A stretch of 64,000 bases of DNA from contig JAUYGZ010000008.1 in the NCBI GenBank assembly GCA_030690415.1, positions 1 to 64,000 of the forward strand. The letters run 5' to 3'. This document shows, piece by piece, positions 35,491-47,104 of the stretch (position 1 is its first letter; each line of letters starts with the position of its first letter). A program made the translations under genes and the position numbers. The stretch comes from a bacterium (GTDB lineage Bacteria; Patescibacteriota; Gracilibacteria; JAUYGZ01). The notes beneath the pieces were generated by a model. The model did not search any database and was not told the origin of the DNA. It saw only the letters and a list, made by a program, of their open reading frames with translations.

Positions 35491-37962
35491 TTAACGGACA
35501 ACTAAATTCACAATTTTCCCTGGCACAAAAATCTCCTTCAAAATTTCCTTGTCCTTCAGGTACTTCGCGACAACCGGCTGAGTTTTGCTCAGATCCAGCG
35601 CTTCCTCCCTACTGATGTCAGCGTCGACCTTGATAGTTCCCCTGAGTTTTCCATTCACCTGAATAGGAAGGGCAATCAGATCTTCTTTAGCCAGTTTAGG
35701 ATTATACTTTGGCCACTTTTGTTCCATAATCATCTTCTTGTTACCCATCTCTTCCCAGAGCTCTTCAGCGAGATGAGGAGCAAAGGGGTAGAGGCAAATC
35801 AGAAGCATTTCGAGAGCTTCTCCCGGAATTTTTTCCAGTCTTTGGAGGTGATTGACGAGGATCATCATCTGAGAAACAGCTGTGTTGAATTTGAAATCTT
35901 CAATATCATGCGTCACCTTCTTCAGCGTCTGATGCAGCATCTTGGTAGTGGTGGCCTGTGGTTTCCCCTTCGTCTTGGGCGTCTCCACGGCCAAACGCCA
36001 GACTTTTTGGAGGAAGCGATAGACTCCCAGGACTCCTTTCATACTCCAGGGTTTCATTTGCTCAAAGGGTCCCATAAACATCTCATAGATCCTCAGAGTA
36101 TCGGCCCCGTACTGCTCAATGATCGTGTCAGGGTTGATCACATTACCTCTTGATTTGCTCATTTTTTCCCCATCCTCACCTAAGATCATCCCCTGGTGAC
36201 GGAGCTTCATGAAAGGCTCATCATACTGAACCATGCCGTGCCGGTGCAAGGCTTTGGTGAAGAATCGAGCATAAAGGAGATGAAGAACGGTGTGTTCCGC
36301 GCCGCCCACATAGAGGTCAATTGGCCCCATTCTGTTGATGATCTTTTTGTCGGCGAAAGCCTTCTTATTCTTGGGGTCCATGAAGCGCCAGAAGTACCAG
36401 GACGAACAGACGAAGGTGTCCATCGTATCAGACTCACGCCGAACCAGGGTTCGGTCCTTTGGCATGACACCGGACTTCTTCAACTTGCGCTCGATTCGCA
36501 TCAGGTCTTTGGGGTTGTGAAATGACTTGGAATGCACAAGGGGTGATTCCCCTGTGGGATTGAAGTCAACGTCCGTGGGAAGTTTGACCGGCAACTCCTC
36601 CTCCGGCACCAGATATTCGTTTTCTTCATTGTCATAAACAATCGGGATCGGTGCTCCCCAGTAGCGTTGTCGGGAAACCAGCCAGTCACGGAGGCGATAG
36701 GTTTCTGTTTTTTTTCCTATTTTTTGTTGTATAATCCATTCTTTCATTTCCTTGATCAGCTGCTCACTGATTATTTTTCCGCTAAAAGGACCTGAGTCCT
36801 TCAGTGTACCTTCGTTGCCATGAGCATTAACAGGTTCAAGCTCATTTACCCGGTCTACCACTTCTTTGAGAGGGATGTGATACTTTGATGCGAATTGGTA
36901 GTCGCGAATATCATGAGCTGAACATCGGATGATACCAGTACCGAAATCCATTAATGCAAAGTTAGCCACCCAAATGGGCATTTTGGATCCCTGGTTGAAA
37001 GAATCTAACGCATAGCTTCCGGTAAATACACCCTTTTTTTCAAGGTTCTCTTCACTTCTTTCTTGAGTACTCATTTTCTTACATTCTTTCACAAAATCGT
37101 TAACGGCATTTTCGTGAGACACCCCCCTAACAAGTTCTTTTAATAAAGGATGCTCAGGGGCAATAACGATAAAAGTATCCGCAAAGAGCCAGGCAGGATA
37201 GGCACTGAATGTATCAAGCTGGATGTTTGTTCCTTCAACCTGATGATGAATGATCACCCCCTCCTTCTTCCCAATCCAATTGCGCTGTCCAATTTTGGTG
37301 GATTCAGGCCAATCGATCTTATCCAAACCCTTCAAAAGTCCTGAAGTACCTTTCTTCGTTTCGATGAAGTCAGTAATGCGAAAAAACCATTGAGCCAGCT
37401 TTTTTTGAATCACGACTTTTTTACAACGGTCACAGTGACCGTTAATGACCTGCTCGTTGGCCAGGACCGTACGGCAGTTTTTACACCAGTTCACGGGAGC
37501 TTTTTTCTTGTAGGCAAGGCCGTTTGTGTAAAGAAAACGAAAGAACCATTGCGTCCAGCGGTAATACTCGGGCAAACAGGTCGCAATCTCACGATCCCAG
37601 TCGTAGCTAAAGCCCAGCTCCTGAATTTGTCGCTTAAAGGTCTTGATATTGTTCAGGGTACTGGTTTCAGGATGAATTTTGGTCTTAATTGCGTAATTTT
37701 CCGCAGGAAGGCCAAAGGCATCCCAGCCCATAGGATGGATGACATTGTATCCCTTCATTCGCATGTACCGGGAAACAATATCCGTGGCTGTATAGCCCTC
37801 CGGATGGCCCACATGAAGACCGGCTCCTGAGGGGTAGGGGAACATGTCCAGGATGTAGTACTTTGGCTTCCGGCTCGAGTTTTCGGTTTTAAACAGCTTT
37901 TTTTTCTGCCAATGCTTTTGCCACTTGTCCTCAATGCTTTGGTGATGGTAGGGTTTTTTCAT
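35491..37962 (-). CDS. leuS: Leucyl-tRNA synthetase
   Basis: 823 residues, normal length. HVGH (residues 50-53) is the HIGH signature, followed by the zinc-like CKNCRTVLANEQ...CDRC module, the editing domain from about residue 230, a late YWGAPIP, KMSKSRGN near 595, and the anticodon-binding and C-terminal domains. It charges tRNA-Leu. The start ATG follows a T/C-rich tract rather than a Shine-Dalgarno sequence. Confidence 0.96.
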   Translation of the reverse strand: MKKPYHHQSIEDKWQKHWQKKKLFKTENSSRKPKYYILDMFPYPSGAGLHVGHPEGYTATDIVSRYMRMKGYNVIHPMGWDAFGLPAENYAIKTKIHPETSTLNNIKTFKRQIQELGFSYDWDREIATCLPEYYRWTQWFFRFLYTNGLAYKKKAPVNWCKNCRTVLANEQVINGHCDRCKKVVIQKKLAQWFFRITDFIETKKGTSGLLKGLDKIDWPESTKIGQRNWIGKKEGVIIHHQVEGTNIQLDTFSAYPAWLFADTFIVIAPEHPLLKELVRGVSHENAVNDFVKECKKMSTQERSEENLEKKGVFTGSYALDSFNQGSKMPIWVANFALMDFGTGIIRCSAHDIRDYQFASKYHIPLKEVVDRVNELEPVNAHGNEGTLKDSGPFSGKIISEQLIKEMKEWIIQQKIGKKTETYRLRDWLVSRQRYWGAPIPIVYDNEENEYLVPEEELPVKLPTDVDFNPTGESPLVHSKSFHNPKDLMRIERKLKKSGVMPKDRTLVRRESDTMDTFVCSSWYFWRFMDPKNKKAFADKKIINRMGPIDLYVGGAEHTVLHLLYARFFTKALHRHGMVQYDEPFMKLRHQGMILGEDGEKMSKSRGNVINPDTIIEQYGADTLRIYEMFMGPFEQMKPWSMKGVLGVYRFLQKVWRLAVETPKTKGKPQATTTKMLHQTLKKVTHDIEDFKFNTAVSQMMILVNHLQRLEKIPGEALEMLLICLYPFAPHLAEELWEEMGNKKMIMEQKWPKYNPKLAKEDLIALPIQVNGKLRGTIKVDADISREEALDLSKTQPVVAKYLKDKEILKEIFVPGKIVNLVVR

Positions 37963-37967
37963 AGGGT

Positions 37968-38000
37968 GAAAAAAATGCTGTCAGAGCCTTCTGACAGCAG
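37968..38000 (-). terminator. Intrinsic terminator of the secreted-protein gene
   Basis: On the minus strand, CTGTCAGA-AGGC-TCTGACAG is followed by CATTTTTTTC. It ends the transcript of the gene at 38042-39430, just before leuS begins. Confidence 0.65.
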
Positions 38001-38041
38001 TTCATCACAGATAATTGCCATCTTCAAGCTCCGAAGGGTGA

Positions 38042-39430
38042 TTAGAGAGTGAGATTCCTCAGAACGCCTCTGATCATTCTGGTTCGTGCCCGTGCTTCTG
38101 TTGAGCTGATTTCATCAAGATCCTGAAGCCATTTTAACTCATTGAAGAGTGTCCTGGCTTCCCGCCTCAAGCACTGCTCGTCGTAGCCACACATCATGAG
38201 CAAATAATCGGAGATCTGGATTTCATCCCCGAGAGAGTTCCATCCCGTCTCATTGAGAGTAATTCCTGGGAATTCTGTTGTTGGCAGTTCGTAGGAAGGT
38301 TCGTAGAAGGCCTCCTGGGTCATTTCACTGATCGTCATTACTCCATCAAGCACTCTGTTGAGATCAATGATTCGGTTCTCGTCCAGAGTACCGGAGAGCT
38401 GAAAGCCCGAGCTCGTATCAAAGGTGGTATTTTGGATGAGGATCAGTGGAACTCCAAGACTGTTGAGGTCCAGATTCATCTTCAGCGTTTGAATGAGATC
38501 ATTCCTGGTTTCGATTATTATCTGTATGGCGTTCTCATTCAGCATGCTCAGGAGTCCGTTGATACCATCTCGGAGTGATTCCGGTGTTTCAGAAGCAATT
38601 TTGTCCGCAGCTAATTGTCCCATTGCAGGAACAAGCCTGGTCACGAATTCCTGGAGACTGACCTGCAGTATCTTTGCCTGCTGGGTCGTAATGGAGCTTC
38701 CAAGTGTCAGTATATGGGTATTCCCCAATCCGCTCTCGCGTCTTCGTCGCCCTTGCTCGTCAAGCATGTCTTCCCGCAGAACTCCGGTCGTAATCAGATC
38801 ATCCAGCAGTGCTCCGAATGTTCCCATCATCTGATCAATACTTTGCTGAGCCGAAAAAGCCTGAAGAAGCTCTTTTTCATCAACACCGAATTCATTCATC
38901 CCCAGAGTCGTCTGCAGTGAGCTCATCAGATCCTGCTGAGAGAATCGAACTGAGAGCCCATTCAGAACTTTGAGAAACTGGTTCATCATATCGAATATCT
39001 TTCCCAGCTTCACACTATCGGTCCAGAGCTTCGTCTCTGAAATCCCGGCAAGAGCCATCTGATTGAGTTCCTGATAGGCACCCCAATAGCTCAGCTCTCC
39101 CACTGCCGTTGTCAAATCACTGAAATCGGAAGGGAGGTCTTGCACTTCAGTGGCTTCCGCCCAAATTTTTCCCTGCTTGCTGTACTGATGATTCTGTTTC
39201 CCACCGTTTTCCTGAACTCTTACTTCGAGATGAAAGGGAAGATCTGATTCTCCTCCCTGCTCAACGCTGAGTTCCGTTCGAGACTGATAATTGAGCTGGG
39301 GACTAGCAAAGGTATTGGCAAGAATCTGCTCGATATCAGCTGCTGAAACGGCTTGAACGGATTGCGTAAAGAGTCCGAAGAGAACTACAGTGGAGAAAAG
39401 ACTGGAAATTTTCAGACGAGAGAAGATCAT
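38042..39430 (-). CDS. Secreted hypothetical protein
   Basis: 462 residues with a signal peptide (ISSLFSTVVLFGLFTQSVQA). The mature part is largely helical with acidic and Gln-rich stretches and a basic RGRRRR-like patch (GRRRRES) near residue 230. Two cysteines in MMCGYDEQCLRR near the C-terminus could pair. I recognise no family. It lies just downstream of, and on the same strand as, the SLH protein at 39493-41223, so the two may be made together and act at the cell surface. Confidence 0.65.
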   Translation of the reverse strand: MIFSRLKISSLFSTVVLFGLFTQSVQAVSAADIEQILANTFASPQLNYQSRTELSVEQGGESDLPFHLEVRVQENGGKQNHQYSKQGKIWAEATEVQDLPSDFSDLTTAVGELSYWGAYQELNQMALAGISETKLWTDSVKLGKIFDMMNQFLKVLNGLSVRFSQQDLMSSLQTTLGMNEFGVDEKELLQAFSAQQSIDQMMGTFGALLDDLITTGVLREDMLDEQGRRRRESGLGNTHILTLGSSITTQQAKILQVSLQEFVTRLVPAMGQLAADKIASETPESLRDGINGLLSMLNENAIQIIIETRNDLIQTLKMNLDLNSLGVPLILIQNTTFDTSSGFQLSGTLDENRIIDLNRVLDGVMTISEMTQEAFYEPSYELPTTEFPGITLNETGWNSLGDEIQISDYLLMMCGYDEQCLRREARTLFNELKWLQDLDEISSTEARARTRMIRGVLRNLTL

Positions 39431-39492
39431 AGTATGAGGTAATGAGTAGTAATGAGCTGCTATTTTTCTTCATTTTTCTTCTTTTGTCAACA

Positions 39493-41223
39493 CTAGGGAG
39501 CCATCCAGACCGGTCCTGTTTCATTGCCAAAATGACATGCCGTGGGGTCAGGGTCGTTGACTCCCTTTGTTCCATCCAGATTCGTGACTGGATCGGATAT
39601 AGAGCGGTAATGAGCCGTACTACAGTTGGCGTCGGCAGACTGGCTCGAAAATTGGCTGAGATCATAACAATACCCATTCGAGAGCTTAATCACATCAACT
39701 CTGACTCCTCCGTTGATGGGCTCTTCGTAGGTCACATTATCTTGACATCCGAGAGGATTGAGACCAGACCCTTCTACTGTGATGACGTCCTGACCCTGCT
39801 CTCCTGCTGTTGAAGGACAGTTAAAGCGGTCACTAATTACGGTGACCATGACGTTTGATGTCGATGGGCTTCCATCGATGTCTACTGCCACACTCAGGGT
39901 GAAGCTCAGCTTCCCCGCTGCTCCCGAAACATTCGTCCCGCAGGTAAAGGCTCTGTCTTGAAGAGACGTCTGATCGGGAGCGAGTGAAAAGGGTGATAAG
40001 TGGTAATTGACTGGACTAAAAACTTCTTCCGGGATCGTCGTCAGAAGCACATTGGAAAAGTTGAGGCTTTGCATCACCAGCGTTTTCCCTGTCGTGTCGA
40101 TCACGGTTTCGAGACTTTTTCCTTCAAATCCGACGCGTGCGTTGACGGTCGTACCGGAGACGCTTTGAACGACCGGTCCGATCGTCAAGACCTCAGAAAG
40201 ACTGATCCCCATCTGGCTAAAGTGGAGGAGATCCACAGTCAGTGATGCGATATTGGTCGCCTGGTCTATTTGAATAATGGGGTCGGGGAGCATGTTAAAT
40301 TCTCCTCCTGAAACGAGGAAAACCAAGGGAATGGTATTTTGATCAATGGGAAGGTTAATTTGCACCGTGATCGGCTGCTTGAAGACAAAACCGTCCGGTC
40401 CCAGATCATAAAATATCATGGGAGCACCATTCACCGTTCCCAAGGGGTTTTCTTCTTCCTGCATTCGACGGATACTGAACGTATCCAAGCTTACCCCTTC
40501 CGGCAGGGCGCTTTCGGATATTTTCATGGTCAGAGCTCCATCAGATGAGACGACTTCGTCCTGAATATTTCTCAGCCGGTACACAATCTCTGCCATCTCA
40601 CCTCGGGTTATTTCCATGATCCCTCTTTGAGTAGGATCCCCAATTCGAGCGAGACTATCAGGTACCGCACTTCTTTCCTCCAGCTCGTTGAGATAAGGTA
40701 TAAACCAGGGGTCTCCCGTCCCTACTTCCAGGCCATAGCTTTCCACACTTATCTTGGCGGATTCCGCGAAGTTGATCAGTCGTGTCCCTTGAAAGGTTCC
40801 ATCGGGATAGCCCGCTATGACTCCTTTCTTTTTCGCAAAGCATACATACTTTTCGAACCAGACTCCCGGCTCGATATCGGAGAGGACTTTCTTTTGATAG
40901 AACTCCGGTGATCCTACACAGCTTTCTATTTCTCCTTGGCTGAATCGTGCTGCAATCATAATCTTTGCGAACTCCGCCCTATTGAGGATGCGATCAGGTT
41001 GAAAACTTCCGTCCGGATATCCCCCTACAATACCTTGTTCTTGAGCGTAATTGATTGCTGCACTATTGGGATGTGTGGCAGGGACATCGAAGAAGGCGGC
41101 TGAGGTCCCATGACTCATGGTCATGAAAAAAACCAACATGATCGAGAAGATCGAAAAGGAGGCAAGTATCAGGGAAAGTCCATTTTTTTGCATGAGATAT
41201 GGGAGTTTAATTACTGGTATCAT
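39493..41223 (-). CDS. SLH-domain surface protein with N-terminal repeats
   Basis: 576 residues. A signal segment (SIFSIMLVFFMTMSHG) is followed at once by three SLH repeats: FFDVPATHPNS with GIVGGYPDGSFQP, GVWFEKYVCFAKKKG with GYPDGTFQG, and WFIPYLNELEERS. The remaining 370 residues are beta-rich, without a family I can name, and end in a segment with several cysteines. It would be attached to the wall by its N-terminal part. In-frame starts exist at 41223 and 41193; neither has a ribosome site. Confidence 0.82.
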   Translation of the reverse strand: MIPVIKLPYLMQKNGLSLILASFSIFSIMLVFFMTMSHGTSAAFFDVPATHPNSAAINYAQEQGIVGGYPDGSFQPDRILNRAEFAKIMIAARFSQGEIESCVGSPEFYQKKVLSDIEPGVWFEKYVCFAKKKGVIAGYPDGTFQGTRLINFAESAKISVESYGLEVGTGDPWFIPYLNELEERSAVPDSLARIGDPTQRGIMEITRGEMAEIVYRLRNIQDEVVSSDGALTMKISESALPEGVSLDTFSIRRMQEEENPLGTVNGAPMIFYDLGPDGFVFKQPITVQINLPIDQNTIPLVFLVSGGEFNMLPDPIIQIDQATNIASLTVDLLHFSQMGISLSEVLTIGPVVQSVSGTTVNARVGFEGKSLETVIDTTGKTLVMQSLNFSNVLLTTIPEEVFSPVNYHLSPFSLAPDQTSLQDRAFTCGTNVSGAAGKLSFTLSVAVDIDGSPSTSNVMVTVISDRFNCPSTAGEQGQDVITVEGSGLNPLGCQDNVTYEEPINGGVRVDVIKLSNGYCYDLSQFSSQSADANCSTAHYRSISDPVTNLDGTKGVNDPDPTACHFGNETGPVWMAP

Positions 41224-41284
41224 ACGAAAATAAGCCCAATCTCACAATCTATCTCGGGTTGCCTGGGGTTCTGAATTGCCGTAG

Positions 41285-43252
<1,968 letters not shown>

Positions 43253-43271
43253 TACACCCTAACCCTTCCTC

Positions 43272-44261
43272 ATGAGAATCATCCCTTACAAGCGTTTCTG
43301 GCTCACCTTCTCAGCAGTTTTAACCATTTCCAGCATCGCTGTCTATGTCCTATTCGGTTTGCGATTTTCAGCCGATTTCATCGAGGGGACACTTATATCA
43401 TTTAAGTTTCTTCCCCCTGTTGAGACTACGACAGACGCGGAAGGTCAGGATCCTTCTTTAGAGGGCGGCACTGACCCTGTGGTGCTGCCTGTTGATATCA
43501 CTCAGGACAAACTGAGAAGCGTCCTCAATTCATACCAGTCGTCAACTACCGCTTCCTCATTGGGAAATATGGAAATAAAGGAAAGTATTGATGGTACCTT
43601 CATTCTCCGATTCCGAAGAATCAGCGCGGAAGAGGCTGAAAGCCTTCTTGAATTTATCCGAACAAAGCTCGGTCCATTTGAGATCCTCCAGTCCCGGGAC
43701 GTGTCACCACTCTATGCTCAGGCATTTCGCGCAAAGGCAACTATCGCCATCCTGCTTGCGATTGTGATGATTATCCTATACATCACCTATGCCTTCCGTC
43801 GTGTATCACGGGGTATCAAGTCCTGGAAGCTTGGATTAGCCGCTATCATTGCATCAGTCCATGATGTCCTTGTCACCGTTGGGGTTTTCGTTGTACTTGG
43901 AGTGCTTTTTAAGGTTGAGATCGACGCGCTTTTCATCACGGCTCTTCTGAGCGTACTGGGGTACTCTGTCCATGACACGATCGTTGTTTTTGATCGACTC
44001 CGAGACAATCTGCTCACGAAACATCATGCTGAAACCTTTGAACAGGTTGCTGAACGCAGCATTCAGCGAACCCTTGCACGATCGGTTAATACTTCATTCA
44101 CCACCCTGCTGGTCTTGGTCCCTCTCCTTATTTTTGCCGCTTCGGAGATTTATTTCTTTATCTTTGCTCTCCTGATCGGAATCGTGGTGGGAACCTACTC
44201 ATCGATCTTCCTGGCAACGCCACTTCTGTGTGTTCTCGAAAAATATGAGAAGAATCACTAG
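43272..44261 (+). CDS. secF: SecF protein-export subunit
   Basis: 329 residues. A first transmembrane helix and an extracytoplasmic domain of about 110 residues are followed by five helices with the SecF motif SVLGYSVHDTIVVFDRLRDN and RTLARSVNTSFTT. It works with SecD and SecYEG to pull exported proteins across the membrane. secD is not adjacent, which is unusual. The extracytoplasmic loop has an extra acidic insert near residues 50-75. It lies 19 bp after gyrB, with CCCTTCCTC right before the start codon. Confidence 0.88.
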   Translation: MRIIPYKRFWLTFSAVLTISSIAVYVLFGLRFSADFIEGTLISFKFLPPVETTTDAEGQDPSLEGGTDPVVLPVDITQDKLRSVLNSYQSSTTASSLGNMEIKESIDGTFILRFRRISAEEAESLLEFIRTKLGPFEILQSRDVSPLYAQAFRAKATIAILLAIVMIILYITYAFRRVSRGIKSWKLGLAAIIASVHDVLVTVGVFVVLGVLFKVEIDALFITALLSVLGYSVHDTIVVFDRLRDNLLTKHHAETFEQVAERSIQRTLARSVNTSFTTLLVLVPLLIFAASEIYFFIFALLIGIVVGTYSSIFLATPLLCVLEKYEKNH

Positions 44262-44282
44262 TCGTCTCTAACACGGTCCTCT

Positions 44283-45242
44283 ATGAAGCGAGTATTATCC
44301 GGTATCCAGCCTTCAGGAAACCTTCATTTGGGCAATTATTTTGGTGCGCTCCGACAATGGCTCCAGCTTCAGAATGATCATGAGTGCTTTTTTTTTCTTG
44401 CTGACCTTCATTCTTTGACGACCGTAAGGAATGGCGATGAACTCAGGAGTTTAACCCTTGAGGCCGCCATTACGTATTTGGCCTGTGGTTTGGATCCCGC
44501 AAAGTCGGTTTTATTTCGGCAGTCGGATGTGTCCTATCACACTGATCTGGCCTGGATTTTGTCGACAATTATTCCTAAGGGCCTGATGGAACGGGCACAT
44601 TCGTACAAGGATAAAGTCGCCAAAGGAATTTCCGCCACTGTTGGACTCTTCACCTACCCTGTCCTGATGGCGGCTGATATTTTGCTCTATCGAACTGATC
44701 TGGTCCCCGTTGGAAAGGATCAAAAACAGCATGTTGAGATAGCACGGGATATCGCTGAAAAATTTCATCATCTCTATGATGAAGCCTTTGTCTTGCCCGA
44801 ACCCTATATCCCCGAGGATGTGGCGGTTATTCCAGGAACCGATGGGCAGAAAATGAGTAAGAGCTATCACAATACGATCCCCATTTTCACCGATGAAACT
44901 CAGTTGATGAAAACCGTCATGGGTATTGTCACCGATTCCACCGGAGTGGATGAAAAAAAGGTTCCTGAAGGCAACATCGTTTATGAACTTTATAAATTGG
45001 TGGCTCCTGCTCAGTCTGATGAAATGGCGGCGAAGTTTCGAGAAGGCGGGTATGGTTATGGTGATGCCAAGAAAGATCTTTTATCAGGTTTGAAGCATTT
45101 CCTGGAACCGATCTGGGAGGAGAGAAGAAAGATTGAGGCACGAAAAGGGTATGTCGAGGAGGTACTCGATGATGGAGCACATAAGGCACAAGCAGAAGCT
45201 GAGATGGTGATGGCGAAAGTGAGGGGCTTGGTGGGCATCTAA
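44283..45242 (+). CDS. trpS: Tryptophanyl-tRNA synthetase
   Basis: 319 residues, normal length. It begins with SGIQPSGNLHLGNYFG (HIGH-like HLGN), then FFFLADLHSLT, YPVLMAADILLY and GKDQKQHVE, and the KMSKS loop near residue 195. It charges tRNA-Trp. The stop codon touches the start of the fumarase beta gene (1-bp overlap), so the two are co-transcribed. Confidence 0.96.
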   Translation: MKRVLSGIQPSGNLHLGNYFGALRQWLQLQNDHECFFFLADLHSLTTVRNGDELRSLTLEAAITYLACGLDPAKSVLFRQSDVSYHTDLAWILSTIIPKGLMERAHSYKDKVAKGISATVGLFTYPVLMAADILLYRTDLVPVGKDQKQHVEIARDIAEKFHHLYDEAFVLPEPYIPEDVAVIPGTDGQKMSKSYHNTIPIFTDETQLMKTVMGIVTDSTGVDEKKVPEGNIVYELYKLVAPAQSDEMAAKFREGGYGYGDAKKDLLSGLKHFLEPIWEERRKIEARKGYVEEVLDDGAHKAQAEAEMVMAKVRGLVGI

Positions 45243-45790
45243 TGTATTGTGTGAATCAACTTTCTTTCACTCTACCGTTTCAGTCCGATGATCTTCTTCA
45301 GATCCATTCCGGAGATCGGCTTTTATTAACAGGAACTCTCTATGTCGCCAGAGATGAGGCCCATAGGCGTTTAGTTGATCTAAAAAGGGCTGGTAAACCC
45401 TTACCTATAGATTTACAGAACCAGGTGATCTACTATGCCGGTCCGGCCCCTACCAAACCGGGACAAGTGATCAATAGTATTGGTCCTACAACGGCAAAGC
45501 GAATGGATAAGTACACTGCCGATATGCTGGAATTGGGGGCGGTGGGCATTATCGGAAAGGGAGAAAGGGGAACTGAAACTCGAAAACTCCTGAAAGGAAA
45601 AGGAATCTATATGGCAGCGCTGGGGGGAGTAAGTGCGAAACAAGCCAGGTGTATCATCAAGCAGGAGATTGTGGCCTTCGAGGAAATAGGAATGGAGGCA
45701 CTCAGAAGACTCAGCGTGGTAAATTTTCCCGTTATCTGTATCAACGATCTCGAAGGTCGTGATGCCTATGAATTCGTCCTTTCTTCATGA
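45242..45790 (+). CDS. Class I fumarate hydratase, beta subunit
   Basis: 182 residues matching the C-terminal or beta chain of class I fumarases. SGDRLLLTGTLYVARDEAHRR starts the family-like part, then YYAGPAP, SIGPTTAKRMDKY and IIGKGER. It completes the active site with the alpha subunit encoded 10.6 kb upstream (33749-34594). The pair is normally adjacent or fused. It overlaps trpS by 1 bp and the next gene by 4 bp. A tartrate dehydratase role cannot be excluded. Confidence 0.87.
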   Translation: MYCVNQLSFTLPFQSDDLLQIHSGDRLLLTGTLYVARDEAHRRLVDLKRAGKPLPIDLQNQVIYYAGPAPTKPGQVINSIGPTTAKRMDKYTADMLELGAVGIIGKGERGTETRKLLKGKGIYMAALGGVSAKQARCIIKQEIVAFEEIGMEALRRLSVVNFPVICINDLEGRDAYEFVLSS

Positions 45791-46116
45791 GTTTTTTTTC
45801 TCTCAAAGATCTTGTACCGAAGGCAGCTGGAAAGTTTCAGCTCCAGGGTGAGCTCTTGGCCGCATTGGTGATTAATCGTGCATCCGCGCTGATCAAAGAG
45901 GTCTTTGACGAGGATGTTGAACGGGAGATTCGTGTGAAGAAATTCACGAACGGAGTCCTGTGGTGTTCGGTCAGCAACGCTTCTGTCGCCCAGTCGATGA
46001 TGATGAAGGCCTTTCTCATGAGGAATCGGTTGAACGAATCCCTGGGAGAAGAGCTGGTGAAGAATATTCGAACATTTCAGGAAGATTCGCTTCCTGAAGA
46101 GATTCACTCAGGGTAA
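45787..46116 (+). CDS. DciA-like (DUF721) protein
   Basis: 109 residues resembling the DUF721 domain of DciA, the helicase loader or operator used by bacteria without DnaC. It has a helical start, then EIRVKKFTNGVLWCSVSNASVAQSMMM with the strand-turn-strand of the family, and a closing LRNRLNESLG-like helix (here RNRLNESLGEEL). It sits in the gyrB neighbourhood, which is common for dciA. The protein is short and the match is by pattern, so the call is moderate. Confidence 0.55.
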   Translation: MSFFSLKDLVPKAAGKFQLQGELLAALVINRASALIKEVFDEDVEREIRVKKFTNGVLWCSVSNASVAQSMMMKAFLMRNRLNESLGEELVKNIRTFQEDSLPEEIHSG

Positions 46117-46117
46117 T

Positions 46118-47038
46118 ATGTCGCCTCTTATTTGTTCCATGGGCTATCTCAACGACTGTGAGCAGGAATCATTGGTGAGCTCAGAAAATGATTATCTTTG
46201 GACACCATATGCTCCTGTGCAGTACACGATACCAGAGGGAAAGGAGGGAAGTGGCATCAGGAAAGGACTTTTGAAGGATGTCATTCAAATTGCACATGCA
46301 GAATCACCAGGAGGAGCGGATTGTGAATTGATGGATGCAATCCGAAAGGAACTCATTGTCATTATCAGCGGGGTAGGCACCCGTAAACTCCCTCCCCAGG
46401 AAATCCTCTTGGGCTCCGGAATACTGTTGCCGGATTTTCCACACCGACATCCATTAGACAAAAAGAATGGGGAACTCGTTGAGACGGAAGATATCCAGCT
46501 GACCCTTCTGGGGACAAGACGGGGAATCATCCGTCAGTCTTTCACCTACTGGATCCCGGATGCCGTTATCATCCCACTGCTCTTCAACTCGTATTGTACA
46601 TTGATTGACAAGCATCCATCCCTCTCCCCAAAAGGCTACGAGAGACCCTCCTTGCTCGTGAATCAGATGGAACCCTCAAGCGAAAAAGAGTCGTTTTTGA
46701 GCTGGGCTAATTGTCTTGATTCCCGGAGTCCAATTCAGAAAACTCTGACCTATTTCATGGAATATGTTAGAGCTCAATATAAAAGGGTGTGCGAAAGGGT
46801 AATGGATAACCTCACTCTCTATGCTGATTTGGACCAACTCTTTTTTGATGTTTTGAATAATCCTGAGTCTCTGAATGCCAGAATTATTCATGCCTGGAGC
46901 GCGAATGAGATCGTTATTTTCAATTCTTTTGTCCCACATGGGAGAATTCCCATTGCCTATGATCCCGAACTGAAAGGGGGACTTTTGTACGGTATTCGAC
47001 ACTTCAATGCGAGAAACTATGGGAGGAATTCAGCCTGA
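46118..47038 (+). CDS. Hypothetical protein
   Basis: 306 residues, soluble, without signal peptide or membrane segments and without a family I recognise. The first half contains a beta-rich stretch (LLGSGILLPDFPHRHP), the second is helical. It starts 1 bp after the DciA-like gene's stop, so it belongs to the same transcript. Composition and style resemble the other lineage-type hypotheticals near 26-29 and 57-59 kb. Confidence 0.6.
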   Translation: MSPLICSMGYLNDCEQESLVSSENDYLWTPYAPVQYTIPEGKEGSGIRKGLLKDVIQIAHAESPGGADCELMDAIRKELIVIISGVGTRKLPPQEILLGSGILLPDFPHRHPLDKKNGELVETEDIQLTLLGTRRGIIRQSFTYWIPDAVIIPLLFNSYCTLIDKHPSLSPKGYERPSLLVNQMEPSSEKESFLSWANCLDSRSPIQKTLTYFMEYVRAQYKRVCERVMDNLTLYADLDQLFFDVLNNPESLNARIIHAWSANEIVIFNSFVPHGRIPIAYDPELKGGLLYGIRHFNARNYGRNSA

Positions 47039-47071
47039 ATTTCACTGAAGAGAGTAGGGTATTGAAGTGAT

Positions 47072-47100
47072 TTCTTGTACCATTGAAGAGCTTTTATACC
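47072..47100 (+). promoter_or_regulatory. Promoter of the dxr-isp group
   Basis: TTGAAG (47072-47077), a 17-bp spacer and TATACC (47095-47100). The expected transcription start (about 47106) coincides with the dxr ATG at 47105, so this message could be leaderless. Confidence 0.4.
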
Positions 47101-47104
47101 TTTT

